A stretch of DNA of 10,079 nt. Source: Gammaproteobacteria bacterium. GTDB taxonomy: Bacteria; Pseudomonadota; Gammaproteobacteria; Thiohalorhabdales; Thiohalorhabdaceae. Positions 1 to 6,369 of the stretch are shown piece by piece. Numbering within the stretch: position 1 is the stretch's first letter; each line of letters begins with the position of its first letter. Where the stretch lies: the NCBI GenBank assembly GCA_018609925.1, contig JAHEOG010000114.1:1-10079 (forward strand). Direction: 5' to 3'. Below the pieces are notes generated by a model, which was not told the origin of the DNA, did not search any database, and worked only from the letters and a program-made list of their open reading frames with translations. A program made the translations under genes and the position numbers.

Positions 1-986
1 CACGGATTGGTCGCCCGGATGTTCTCCACGTACCAGTTGTTGTTCATGTCGTTGTACTGGTCGATGAGGATGAAGCCGGGCTCGGCGTAGTCGTAGGTGG
101 AGGACATGATGGCGTTCCACAGCCGCCGAGCCTTGAGGGTCTTGAAGACCTTGCACGCCACCCGGCCGTCGTCGCCGATGAGGTAGTCGGTACCATCCTT
201 GTTGGGCCAGTCGCGCCAGACCACCTGATCGGGATCGTGGAGGTCGATTCCCTCCACATCGGCCTGCTTATGGGTCAGCGGAAAGGCGAGGCGCCACCAG
301 CCGTCGCGCTTTACCGCCTCCATGAACTCGTGAGTTATGAGCAGGGACATGTTGAACTGGCGCAAGCGACCGTCCTCGCGCTTGGCGCGGATGAAGTCCT
401 GGACGTCGGGATGGCCCACATCGAAGGTGGCCATCTGCGCCCCACGCCGCCCCCCAGCGGAGGAGATGGTGAAGCACATGCGGTCGAAGATGTCCATGAA
501 GGACAGCGGCCCGGAGGTGAGTGCCCCGGCCCCGGCCACGAAGGCGCCCTTGGGGCGCAGAGTGGAGAAGTCATAGCCGATGCCGCAGCCCGCCTTCAGG
601 GTTAGGCCCGCTTCGTGGACCTTGGACAGGATGCCGTCCATGGAGTCGTGAATGGTTCCGGAAACGGTACAGTTGATAGTGGAGGTGGCCGGCTTGTAGG
701 CCTGTCCACCGGCATTGGAGACGATCCGGCCAGCGGGGATGGCCCCTTGGCGCAGGGCCCAGAGGAAACGCTCGTACCAGTGCTCGCGCTTGGCCTCCCC
801 TTCCGCCTCGGCCAGAGCCCATGCCACGCGCTGGTAGGTGGCATCCACATCGGCATCCACTGGCTCCCCACGCATGTCCTTGAGCCGGTACTTCTTGTCC
901 CAGATGTCGAGGGAGGCCGCCTGGAAGGGGACCTGGACGGCCTCGCTCGTTCCGGACTGGGGCTGCGTCTGGGGCTTTGCGGGCAT
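1..986 (-). CDS. nrdJ: Adenosylcobalamin-dependent (class II) ribonucleotide reductase, N-terminal part
   Basis: Reduces ribonucleotides to deoxyribonucleotides using adenosylcobalamin as radical source, so it needs no oxygen and no small subunit. The visible part is 328 codons. The ATG at 986-984 follows a strong GGAGGAG (complement of 991-997). After a short polar leader the protein goes directly into SLDIWDKKYRLKD (residues 25-37), with no ATP-cone in front. Class II hallmarks follow: NCTVSGTIHDSMDGIL (105-120, holding the first active-site cysteine, C106), KAGCGIGYDFSTLRP (131-145), SSAGGRRGAQMATFDVGHPD (175-194) and RQFNMSLLIT (209-218). The last full codons read ATNP and the two leftover bases (TG) fit the Cys of the family NPCGE motif, so the gene runs on past the window without a visible defect. 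The allosteric and C-terminal redox regions lie outside. No nrdB-like gene is present in the window. Upstream NrdR boxes agree with the assignment. Family identity is sure; substrate level (NDP or NTP) is not shown. Confidence 0.96.
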   Translation of the reverse strand, partial: MPAKPQTQPQSGTSEAVQVPFQAASLDIWDKKYRLKDMRGEPVDADVDATYQRVAWALAEAEGEAKREHWYERFLWALRQGAIPAGRIVSNAGGQAYKPATSTINCTVSGTIHDSMDGILSKVHEAGLTLKAGCGIGYDFSTLRPKGAFVAGAGALTSGPLSFMDIFDRMCFTISSAGGRRGAQMATFDVGHPDVQDFIRAKREDGRLRQFNMSLLITHEFMEAVKRDGWWRLAFPLTHKQADVEGIDLHDPDQVVWRDWPNKDGTDYLIGDDGRVACKVFKTLKARRLWNAIMSSTYDYAEPGFILIDQYNDMNNNWYVENIRATNP

Positions 987-1009
987 GAGGCTCCTCCGGA
1001 CCGTTCCCG

Positions 1010-1050
1010 CACAGCTCCCGGCGCTTCGGGGAGGGGCACCCGGAGCTGTG
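1010..1050 (-). other. Hairpin in the nrdJ 5' leader
   Basis: Arms 1010-1021 and 1039-1050 pair as CACAGCTC/GAGCTGTG plus one more G-C pair, a mismatch and two further pairs, enclosing about 17 nt. It would form in the nrdJ leader about 13 nt before the Shine-Dalgarno and overlaps one DnaA-like site. No T-run follows on the minus strand, so it is not an intrinsic terminator. A role in mRNA stability or leader control is inference only. Confidence 0.4.
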
Positions 1051-1073
1051 GAAAGTGGGGAAACTGTGGAAAA
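1047..1073 (-). promoter_or_regulatory. Two DnaA-box-like sites at the nrdJ promoter
   Basis: On the minus strand TTTTCCACA (1073-1065) differs from the DnaA box TTATCCACA at one base, and CTTTCCACA (1055-1047) differs at two. They are direct repeats 18 bp apart, lying just downstream of the predicted -10. DnaA is known to act at the E. coli nrdAB promoter, so cell-cycle control of nrdJ is plausible. The sites are imperfect and this is an inference. Confidence 0.35.
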
Positions 1074-1101
1074 CTACAATATCTTGTGCTTCAAAGGTCA
1101 A
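1073..1101 (-). promoter_or_regulatory. Sigma-70-like promoter of nrdJ
   Basis: On the minus strand, -35 TTGACC (1101-1096, five of six to TTGACA) and -10 TGTAGT (1078-1073, four of six to TATAAT) are separated by exactly 17 bp. Transcription would start near 1066, giving a leader of about 80 nt. The proximal NrdR box lies in the spacer and over the -10, the expected position for repression. Confidence 0.6.
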
Positions 1102-1121
1102 CGTAACCGAATATATGGGGC
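1074..1121 (-). promoter_or_regulatory. Tandem NrdR boxes upstream of nrdJ
   Basis: Two 16-bp sites resemble the NrdR consensus acaCwAtATaTwGtgt. The proximal box (1089-1074) reads GCACAAGATATTGTAG on the minus strand; nine of the ten core positions (CwAtATaTwG) match. The distal box (1121-1106) reads GCCCCATATATTCGGT, with eight of ten core positions. Their starts are 32 bp apart (16-bp spacer, about three helical turns), the usual arrangement of NrdR box pairs. NrdR is a nucleotide-sensing repressor of ribonucleotide reductase genes. The proximal box overlaps the -10 region. Confidence 0.75.
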
Positions 1122-1303
1122 TGTGCAAGCCCCGTCCCGGCAGTCGTAACTCCCCGCGTCGCGGGGGAAACAGGGGGCCCGGGCTACCGACCCAGGCAAA
1201 AAAGTTCCGGAGACCAGGTCCTACATGAGGCCTCCTACCACCCTGTGGTACCCACATGTAGCCAAGTGTGGACCGGCCCGGGGCCCGGCTGGGAGGGCGT
1301 CAA
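1122..1303. other. Non-coding part of the nrdJ-ubiE divergent region, rich in palindromes
   Basis: No credible gene lies here. Visible structure: a hairpin GGGGCT/AGCCCC with a 5-nt loop at 1117-1133 that overlaps the distal NrdR box; a perfect 15-bp palindrome centred on T1159 (1152-1166, CCCCGCG/CGCGGGG); an A6 run at 1198-1203 (T6 on the minus strand); a nested inverted repeat at 1221-1261 (listed separately); and a GC-only CCGG/CCCGGG block at 1273-1289. No riboswitch class was recognised. Confidence 0.5.
1221..1261. repeat. Nested inverted repeat (two-stem structure)
   Basis: The outer arms CTACATG (1221-1227) and CATGTAG (1255-1261) are perfectly complementary. Inside them TACCAC (1236-1241) and GTGGTA (1245-1250) form a second perfect stem with a 3-nt loop. 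On the minus strand a T6 run begins 17 nt after the structure. It may be an operator, part of a small RNA, or chance. It lies upstream of the likely ubiE promoter, so it is not in either gene's predicted leader. Confidence 0.5.
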
Positions 1304-1332
1304 TTGAAGGTCCGCGGGATGTGCAGTAGGCT
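1304..1332 (+). promoter_or_regulatory. Possible sigma-70 promoter of ubiE
   Basis: TTGAAG (1304-1309) and TAGGCT (1327-1332) are 17 bp apart, 36 bp before the ubiE ATG. The -35 matches four of six and the -10 only three of six consensus bases, so this is a weak candidate chosen partly for position. Confidence 0.3.
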
Positions 1333-1368
1333 GCCCGCAGATCCCTGTCCTGGCCGAGGAATCCCGCC

Positions 1369-2196
1369 ATGAGCGTCGACCGCAGCGATCCCGGAGGCCC
1401 CTCCCGGGATCCGGGCACCGGGGACTTGAGAACGAACCAAGAACAGGATCAAGGTAGCACCGACTTCGGCTTCCGGGAAGTCCCGGCCGGGGAGAAAGCG
1501 GCCCGGGTGCGGGCGGTCTTCGATTCGGTCGCCGGGCGCTACGACCTGATGAACGACCTCATGTCCGGCGGCCTGCACCGGCTCTGGAAGCGCTACACCG
1601 CCTGGCGGGCCGAGCCCTGCGCCGGGCAGCGGATCCTCGACGCCGCCGGGGGCACCGGCGACCTGGCCCGGCTGCTGGCCCCGGAGGTGGGGCCGCGCGG
1701 GCGGGTGGTGGTCCAGGACATCAACACCGAGATGCTGCGCACCGGCCGGCGCCGGCTGGCCGATGCGGGGCTGGTGGGCAACCTCGTCTGGTTGGGCGCC
1801 GACAGCGAGGCCTTGCCCCTGCCGGGGGATGCCTTCGACACCGCCACCATGGCCTTCGGCCTGCGCAACGTGACGCGCAAGGGCCGGGCCCTGATCGAGC
1901 TCCACCGGGTCCTGAAGCCCGGCGGCCGCCTGTTCATCCTGGAGTTCTCCCGGCCCGCGGCGCCCCTGCGCCCCCTCTACGACGCCTACTCCTTTGGGCT
2001 CATCCCCGCTCTGGGGCAGCTGGTCACGGGCGACCGGGAGAGCTACCGCTACCTGGTGGAGTCCATCCGCCAGCACCCCGACCAGGAGACCTTGCGGGAG
2101 ATGCTGGAGGACGCCGGCTTCGCCGACGCTGCCTACACCGACCTCACCGGGGGCATCGTCGCCCTCCACACCGGGCGCAAGCCGGGCGCGGACTGA
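1369..2196 (+). CDS. ubiE: Ubiquinone/menaquinone biosynthesis C-methyltransferase UbiE
   Basis: SAM-dependent C-methylation of the demethoxybenzoquinol intermediate of ubiquinone (and of demethylmenaquinone where that quinone is made). The protein has 275 residues against 251 in E. coli; the excess is an N-terminal polar extension of about 20 residues. Family signatures: FGFREV (33-38), YDLMNDLMSGGLHRLWKR (58-75), SAM-binding LDAAGGTGD (90-98), acidic end of strand 2 at QDIN (116-119), FGLRNVT (163-169), VLKPGGRL (181-188), YDAYSF (204-209) and SYRYLVESIRQHPDQ (225-239). The ATG at 1369 has GAGGA eight bases upstream. A TTG at 1426 would give the family's usual length but its only G-rich stretch is too close, so ATG is preferred. 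The gene ends 5 bp before the first possible ubiB start, so the two are probably one transcript. Confidence 0.96.
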   Translation: MSVDRSDPGGPSRDPGTGDLRTNQEQDQGSTDFGFREVPAGEKAARVRAVFDSVAGRYDLMNDLMSGGLHRLWKRYTAWRAEPCAGQRILDAAGGTGDLARLLAPEVGPRGRVVVQDINTEMLRTGRRRLADAGLVGNLVWLGADSEALPLPGDAFDTATMAFGLRNVTRKGRALIELHRVLKPGGRLFILEFSRPAAPLRPLYDAYSFGLIPALGQLVTGDRESYRYLVESIRQHPDQETLREMLEDAGFADAAYTDLTGGIVALHTGRKPGAD

Positions 2197-2201
2197 GCCC
2201 G

Positions 2202-3899
2202 TTGCCCGGAGCCTCTTCCCGCCCCCTCGGGTATCGGCGCTTCGGGCCCCGCCACGCCCTGCGCATGCTCACCATCGCCCGGACCTTCACCCGCTACGGG
2301 CTGGAGGAGCTGCTGGCCTTCGTCCCCGTCTTCCGGCCGTACGCCTGGGTGGGCCGGCTGGTGCCCTTCCGCAACCGCCTGGTGCGCACTCACACGCGGG
2401 GGCAGCGCCTGCGCCTGGCACTGGAGGCGCTGGGACCGCCCTACATCAAGCTGGGCCAGCTCCTGTCCACCCGCCGCGACCTCCTGCCCGGGGACATCAC
2501 CGACGAGCTCGCCCATCTCCAGGACGATGTGGCGCCCTTCGCCGGAGACGAGGCCGAAGCCATCGTGGAGCGCTCGCTGGGCGCCCCGCTGGGTGAGCTG
2601 TTCGCCGAGTTCGGCCAGGAGCCCATGGCCTCGGCCTCCATCGCCCAGGTCCATGCGGCCCGGCTGCCCTCCGGTGAACCGGTGGCGGTCAAGGTCCGCC
2701 GGCCCGGGATCGAGCGGCTGATCGCCACCGACCTGACGGTGATGTTCGGCTTCGCCGCCCTGGCCGAGCGCGCCCACTCCGAGGCCCGGCGCCTGCGCCT
2801 GGTGGCGGTGGTGGCGGAGTTCGCCAAGACCATCGCCGACGAGCTGGACCTGGAGAAGGAAGGCGCCCACGCCAGCCAGCTCCGCCGCAACTTCCGGGAC
2901 AACCCCGTCCTCCACGTGCCCCAGGTCCACTGGCAGCGCACCACCGACGAGGTGCTCACCCTGGAGTGGATCGACGGCGTCGCCATCGATGAGCCCAAGG
3001 CCCTGGCCGAGGCCGGGGTGGACGTCGAGCTGGTCTCCCGCAGGGCCGCCGAGGTCTTCTTCCGGCAGGTCTTCCGCGACGGCTATTTCCACGCGGACAT
3101 GCATCCCGGCAACGTCTTCGTGGGTCCGAGCAATCAGCTCCAGGTGGTGGACTTCGGCATCATGGGGATCCTCGCCGCCGATCAGCGCCGCTACCTGGCG
3201 GACATGCTGCTGGCCTTCCTGGAGCGGGACTACAACCGCGCTGCCTGGGTCCACCTGGAGGCCGGCTTCGTCCCGGCCGACACCGACATGGCGGCCTTCG
3301 AGGACGCCCTCCGGGCCATCGCCGAGCCGATACTGGACCGCCCGCTGCAGGAGATCTCCATGGCCCACCTGCTGATCCGGCTGTTCCAGACCACCCGGCG
3401 GTTCCACATGGAGACTCAGCCCCAGCTCATCCTCCTGCAGAAGACCATGCTCAACGTCGAGGGCATCGCCCGCGAGTTCAATCCGGCGATGAACATCTGG
3501 ACCGCGGTACAGCCCCTGTTGCGGGAGTGGATGTGGGAGGAGAAGGGCCCGGCCCGACTGTGGCGGGAGCTCCAGCGCGAGGCCCCCGAGTGGGGCCGCT
3601 TGCTGCCGGCGCTGCCGCGCCAGGCGGCGACCTTCCTGGAGCGGGCGGTGAGCGACGATCTGGTGGTGAATCAGCGGGACCCGCAGATGGAGCGCCTGCG
3701 GGCCGAGGTGCGCACCGGCTTCCGGCGCCTCATCGCCGCCGGGACCGGCGCCGCCCTGGTCCTGGCCGCAATGGTCCCGAGCACAGTGCCCGGTCTCGAG
3801 GCCCGCCTGGGCCTGCCGGGGGGGCTGGTCTCGGGGGCCTTGGCGGGCCTGGGCACCCTTTTAATCCTGGCCGGTCTGGTGGGCCCCCGCAGGGGCTGA
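2202..3899 (+). CDS. ubiB: Ubiquinone biosynthesis atypical kinase/ATPase UbiB
   Basis: Membrane-anchored protein-kinase-like ATPase of the UbiB/ADCK/COQ8 family, needed for ubiquinone assembly. Numbered from the TTG at 2202 (565 residues): KxGQ signature YIKLGQLLSTRRDLLP (81-96), alanine-rich loop MASASIAQVHAA (142-153) in place of a glycine-rich loop, VAVK lysine K164, catalytic HADMHPGN (297-304), metal-binding DFG (317-319) and MEVQPQ-like METQPQ (403-408). Two hydrophobic helices at about 508-528 and 538-560 form the C-terminal anchor, as in E. coli UbiB (546 residues). The start is uncertain: no good Shine-Dalgarno precedes TTG 2202 or ATG 2265. ATG 2265 gives 544 residues but removes a basic stretch that aligns with the E. 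coli N-terminus. TTG 2202 lies 5 bp after ubiE, which allows coupling. The ubiJ gene that separates ubiE and ubiB in E. coli is absent here. Confidence 0.95.
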   Translation: MPGASSRPLGYRRFGPRHALRMLTIARTFTRYGLEELLAFVPVFRPYAWVGRLVPFRNRLVRTHTRGQRLRLALEALGPPYIKLGQLLSTRRDLLPGDITDELAHLQDDVAPFAGDEAEAIVERSLGAPLGELFAEFGQEPMASASIAQVHAARLPSGEPVAVKVRRPGIERLIATDLTVMFGFAALAERAHSEARRLRLVAVVAEFAKTIADELDLEKEGAHASQLRRNFRDNPVLHVPQVHWQRTTDEVLTLEWIDGVAIDEPKALAEAGVDVELVSRRAAEVFFRQVFRDGYFHADMHPGNVFVGPSNQLQVVDFGIMGILAADQRRYLADMLLAFLERDYNRAAWVHLEAGFVPADTDMAAFEDALRAIAEPILDRPLQEISMAHLLIRLFQTTRRFHMETQPQLILLQKTMLNVEGIAREFNPAMNIWTAVQPLLREWMWEEKGPARLWRELQREAPEWGRLLPALPRQAATFLERAVSDDLVVNQRDPQMERLRAEVRTGFRRLIAAGTGAALVLAAMVPSTVPGLEARLGLPGGLVSGALAGLGTLLILAGLVGPRRG

Positions 3900-3946
3900 T
3901 CCAAGCCGACGGTGGCCCGGGCTCTTGGCCGAAAGGGACTACTCCG

Positions 3947-5527
3947 GTGGACAGCGTGACCATCTTCGCCCCCGATATCCGCACGGTGGCCTACCTGATC
4001 GCCGCGGTGAACCTGCTCGCGGCCGCGGTCTACCTGGGCCTGTGGCTCCAGGGCACAGGCGGGCGGGCGACCGCCTTCTGGGCCCTGGGCCACGGGCTGG
4101 GCCTGATCGGCTTCGCCCTGATCAGCCTGCGCGGGGTGATCCCCGATCTCCTTTCCATCACCGTCGCGAACCCGGTCATTCTCGCGGCCATGCTGTGCCT
4201 GCTGAAGGGCTTGGCCATCCAGATGGGCCGGCCCTTCCCCGATCGGGCGGCTTGGGTTCTGCTGGCCGGGACCCTTCTGGTCTTCGCCTACTTCACCCAT
4301 TTTCGACCGGACATCGGGATCCGCACGGTGCTTATCTCCGGCCTCGGGGCCGGGGTCCTCTTGGCCGGTGCCCTTCCCCTTTTGCGTCTACCCCGGGGCG
4401 AGCGCAACTGGGTCCACATCTATCTCGCCTGCGCCTTTCTAGCCGTCGGCGCGGTGCAGGTGCTTCGGTTGGTCTGGACGCTATCGGAGGGATACGGCGC
4501 CGGCCTGATGAGCGCCTCGGCAGTTCACGGGCTTGCCATCGTGGTGAACCTGCTGGGCCTGGTGACCTGGACGCTGGGCTTCTTCTGGCTGATCGCCCAG
4601 GACCTGCGCCGTGACCTGGAGGAGGAGGTGGCCGTCCGGCGGGAGCAGGAGCGGAGGCTGCGCGAGAGCGAGAAGCAGTTCCGGGCCATCTTCGACAATT
4701 CGGTCACCGGGATCGCCTTCACCGACCGGGAAGGCAACCTTCTCCTGGCCAACAAGGCCTTCGCCGAGCTGGTCGGTTATCCGGTGGAGACCCTCCTGAA
4801 CCGGAATGTCACCGACATCACCCATCCCGATGACCGGAAGGTGACGGCGGACCGCATCAGCCACCTGTTGGAATCCGGGGAGAGCCACTACCGCCTGGAG
4901 AAGCGCTTCCTCATCCGCGATGGCAGCACCGTCTGGGTGGACCTGACCGTCGCCCCGGTTCGGGGCGATGGAGGCGAGCCGCTACATTTGGTGGTGGTGG
5001 CCAACGACATCGACGAGCGCAAGGCCCTGGAAGCGGAGCTCGAGGACCAGGCCAACCGGGACTCACTTACCGGGGCCATGAACCGGCGGCATTTCAACGA
5101 CCTCCTCGAGCGGGAGCAGGAGCGGGTCAATCGCTACGGATCCCCGGCGTCGCTGATCATGCTCGACCTCGATCATTTCAAGGTCGTCAACGACACCCAC
5201 GGCCATGCCACCGGGGATTGGGTACTGCAGGAGGTCACCCACCGAATCCAGTCCCGACTCCGGGAGAGCGACATCCTGGCCCGCTGGGGTGGCGAGGAGT
5301 TCCTGATCATGCTGCCCGAGACCGGAGTGGACGGCGCCAAAATCCTGGCCGAGGCCCTTCGCCAGGCCGTGGCCGAGGATTTGGCTCCGGATTGCCCGTC
5401 GGTGCGCGTCAGCCTCGGCGTCACCGAGCTCCAACCCGGCGAGACAGTGGAGGAGGCCCTGAAGCGGGCGGACGAAGCCCTGTACGAGGCCAAGACCGGC
5501 GGGCGGAACCGGGTGCATTTCCGCTAA
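3947..5527 (+). CDS. Membrane PAS-GGDEF diguanylate cyclase
   Basis: Predicted to make cyclic di-GMP from two GTP. From the GTG at 3947 (526 residues) the order is: seven hydrophobic segments (about 12-34, 42-61, 71-91, 101-117, 127-146, 155-177 and 189-218); a charged linker, probably coiled coil (220-243); a PAS domain (about 244-358, with FRAIFDNSVTGI, NLLLANKAFAELVGY, HPDD and the terminal VANDIDERK); and a GGDEF domain (about 368-525). Catalytic features are intact: DSLTGAMNRRHF (372-383), DLDHFKVVND (407-416) and GGEEF (448-452). An RESD inhibitory I-site (439-442) lies five residues before GGEEF, so product inhibition is likely. No EAL or HD-GYP domain follows. The seven-helix part is not recognised as MHYT, MASE1 or 7TMR-DISM; its signal is unknown. 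The reading frame stays open 420 bp upstream inside ubiB, but that extension is a shadow. GTG 3947 has a weak GGGA eight bases upstream and starts 47 bp after ubiB. Confidence 0.9.
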   Translation: MDSVTIFAPDIRTVAYLIAAVNLLAAAVYLGLWLQGTGGRATAFWALGHGLGLIGFALISLRGVIPDLLSITVANPVILAAMLCLLKGLAIQMGRPFPDRAAWVLLAGTLLVFAYFTHFRPDIGIRTVLISGLGAGVLLAGALPLLRLPRGERNWVHIYLACAFLAVGAVQVLRLVWTLSEGYGAGLMSASAVHGLAIVVNLLGLVTWTLGFFWLIAQDLRRDLEEEVAVRREQERRLRESEKQFRAIFDNSVTGIAFTDREGNLLLANKAFAELVGYPVETLLNRNVTDITHPDDRKVTADRISHLLESGESHYRLEKRFLIRDGSTVWVDLTVAPVRGDGGEPLHLVVVANDIDERKALEAELEDQANRDSLTGAMNRRHFNDLLEREQERVNRYGSPASLIMLDLDHFKVVNDTHGHATGDWVLQEVTHRIQSRLRESDILARWGGEEFLIMLPETGVDGAKILAEALRQAVAEDLAPDCPSVRVSLGVTELQPGETVEEALKRADEALYEAKTGGRNRVHFR

Positions 5528-5583
5528 CCCTCTCCCCGGAGCGGAGACGGGTCTCGCCCCCTCCCCAAGAGGCCGCCGTTGGG

Positions 5584-5589
5584 TAGAAT
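5584..5589 (+). promoter_or_regulatory. Candidate -10 element before the histidine phosphatase
   Basis: TAGAAT matches the -10 consensus at five of six bases and is followed by a GTGCGCCGC stretch. No clear -35 is seen 17 bp upstream. If real, transcription starts near 5596, which would place the GTG at 5590 outside the mRNA and favour the TTG at 5626 as the start codon. Confidence 0.4.
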
Positions 5590-5625
5590 GTGCGCCGCTT
5601 CCACCGACCACCCGCGGGGCCAATC

Positions 5626-6219
5626 TTGGAAGGAACCATCGACCTCCTCCGCCACGGCGAGCCCGAAGGCGGCCGCCGCTACCGCGGCCAGACCGACGAT
5701 CCCCTCACCGAGGGCGGTTGGGACCAGATGTGGCGGGCCCTGGAGGGCCCCCGGCCCTGGCGGGCCATCGTCACCTCGCCCCTGGCGCGCTGCGCGGCCT
5801 TCGCCGAGGCCCTGGGCGAGGAGCTGGACTTGGCGCCGGTGCAGGAGGAACGGTTCGTGGAGGTGGGCTACGGCGAGTGGGCCGGGCTCAGCCCGGACGA
5901 GCTTCGGGAGCGGGACCCCGAGGGCTTCGCCGCCTTCCGCGCCGACCCCTGGCACAACCGCCCCGCCGGCGCCGAGCCCATGGAAGCCTTCACCGAAAGG
6001 GTCCTGTCGGCCTTCCGGGAGCACGCCCAGCGCCTCCCCGGGCCGCTGCTGATCGTGGGGCACGCGGGAGTGATCCGCACGGTCCTGGCCGACGCCCTGG
6101 GCATGCCCCTGCCCAATCTCTATCGCCTGCAGATCCCCTATGCCGGCCGCATCCGCCTGCACCGGGACGGCGAGTGGACCCGGGTCAGCCACATGGCGCC
6201 GATGCCACCGGAGCACTAA
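5626..6219 (+). CDS. Histidine phosphatase family protein (CobC/phosphoglycerate mutase-like)
   Basis: A small phosphohydrolase of the RHG superfamily that passes phosphate through a catalytic histidine. From TTG 5626 it has 197 residues: LLRHGEP (7-13, catalytic H10 with R9), a second arginine in TSPLAR (50-55), the acidic EVGYGEWAG (79-87) and the second histidine in LIVGHAGVIR (142-151). The stretch RRYRGQTDDPLTEGGW resembles alpha-ribazole-5'-phosphate phosphatase (CobC), but the superfamily is broad and no other cobalamin synthesis gene is nearby, so the substrate is open. Start choice: GTG 5590 adds 12 residues that do not look like the family and would lie upstream of the start site implied by the -10 at 5584-5589. 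TTG 5626 has GGGG six bases upstream and starts right before the first beta strand. It lies 98 bp after the diguanylate cyclase on the same strand. Confidence 0.88.
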   Translation: MEGTIDLLRHGEPEGGRRYRGQTDDPLTEGGWDQMWRALEGPRPWRAIVTSPLARCAAFAEALGEELDLAPVQEERFVEVGYGEWAGLSPDELRERDPEGFAAFRADPWHNRPAGAEPMEAFTERVLSAFREHAQRLPGPLLIVGHAGVIRTVLADALGMPLPNLYRLQIPYAGRIRLHRDGEWTRVSHMAPMPPEH

Positions 6220-6233
6220 CGCCGGGGAAAGCC

Positions 6234-6282
6234 GTCAGTAGCCAGCAGGCAGTCGGCAGATTTCAGTCGTCAGTTGCCAGCT
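6234..6282 (+). repeat. Heptanucleotide tandem array A1 (GNCAGTN orientation)
   Basis: Seven consecutive degenerate 7-bp units beginning at 6234: GTCAGTA, GCCAGCA, GGCAGTC, then four more ending with GCCAGCT. The pattern is GNCAGTN, most often GGCAGTC. It starts 14 bp after the phosphatase stop codon. It is the most degraded of the three arrays, yet the 7-bp phase holds throughout. Same orientation as array A3. Confidence 0.75.
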
Positions 6283-6369
6283 GAAGGCAACCGCCCCTGC
6301 GGAAAGCGCACGTCAGGGCGGAGAAAGCGGAGGGTTTGTCCTCCGTTGCTACCCTCGGAGAGGAAAAAA
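6283..6369. other. Spacer between inverted heptad arrays, with two hairpins
   Basis: An 87-bp non-coding stretch between arrays A1 and A2. CCGCCC (6291-6296) pairs with GGGCGG (6316-6321). A second hairpin has arms 6326-6333 and 6340-6347 (CGGAGG/CCTCCG plus a G-T and an A-T pair) and a 6-nt loop. It ends in an A6 run just before array A2. No T-run follows either hairpin on the plus strand, so neither looks like an intrinsic terminator. Confidence 0.5.

Noticed and set aside
987..1368. Cobalamin riboswitch upstream of nrdJ
   Set aside because: Expected because the enzyme uses B12, but the predicted leader is only about 80 nt and no B12-box-like GCCACTG was found on the minus strand of this gap.
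1300..2169. Minus-strand reading frame of 289 codons inside ubiE
   Set aside because: Shadow of ubiE; composition is biased and no domain is recognisable.
2133..3407. Long minus-strand reading frame of 424 codons inside ubiB
   Set aside because: It mirrors a well-conserved gene in GC-rich DNA, where opposite-strand frames stay open by codon bias; the product is low-complexity Gly/Glu/Gln/Val with no motifs.
3527..3946. Upstream extension of the diguanylate cyclase into ubiB
   Set aside because: The frame is open but overlaps the conserved UbiB C-terminus and translates to Gly/Ala/Pro/Arg-rich sequence; the hydrophobic N-terminus starts naturally after GTG 3947.
5590..5625. GTG 5590 as start of the histidine phosphatase
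   Set aside because: The added 12 residues do not resemble the family and the codon directly abuts a likely -10 element, so it would precede the transcript start.
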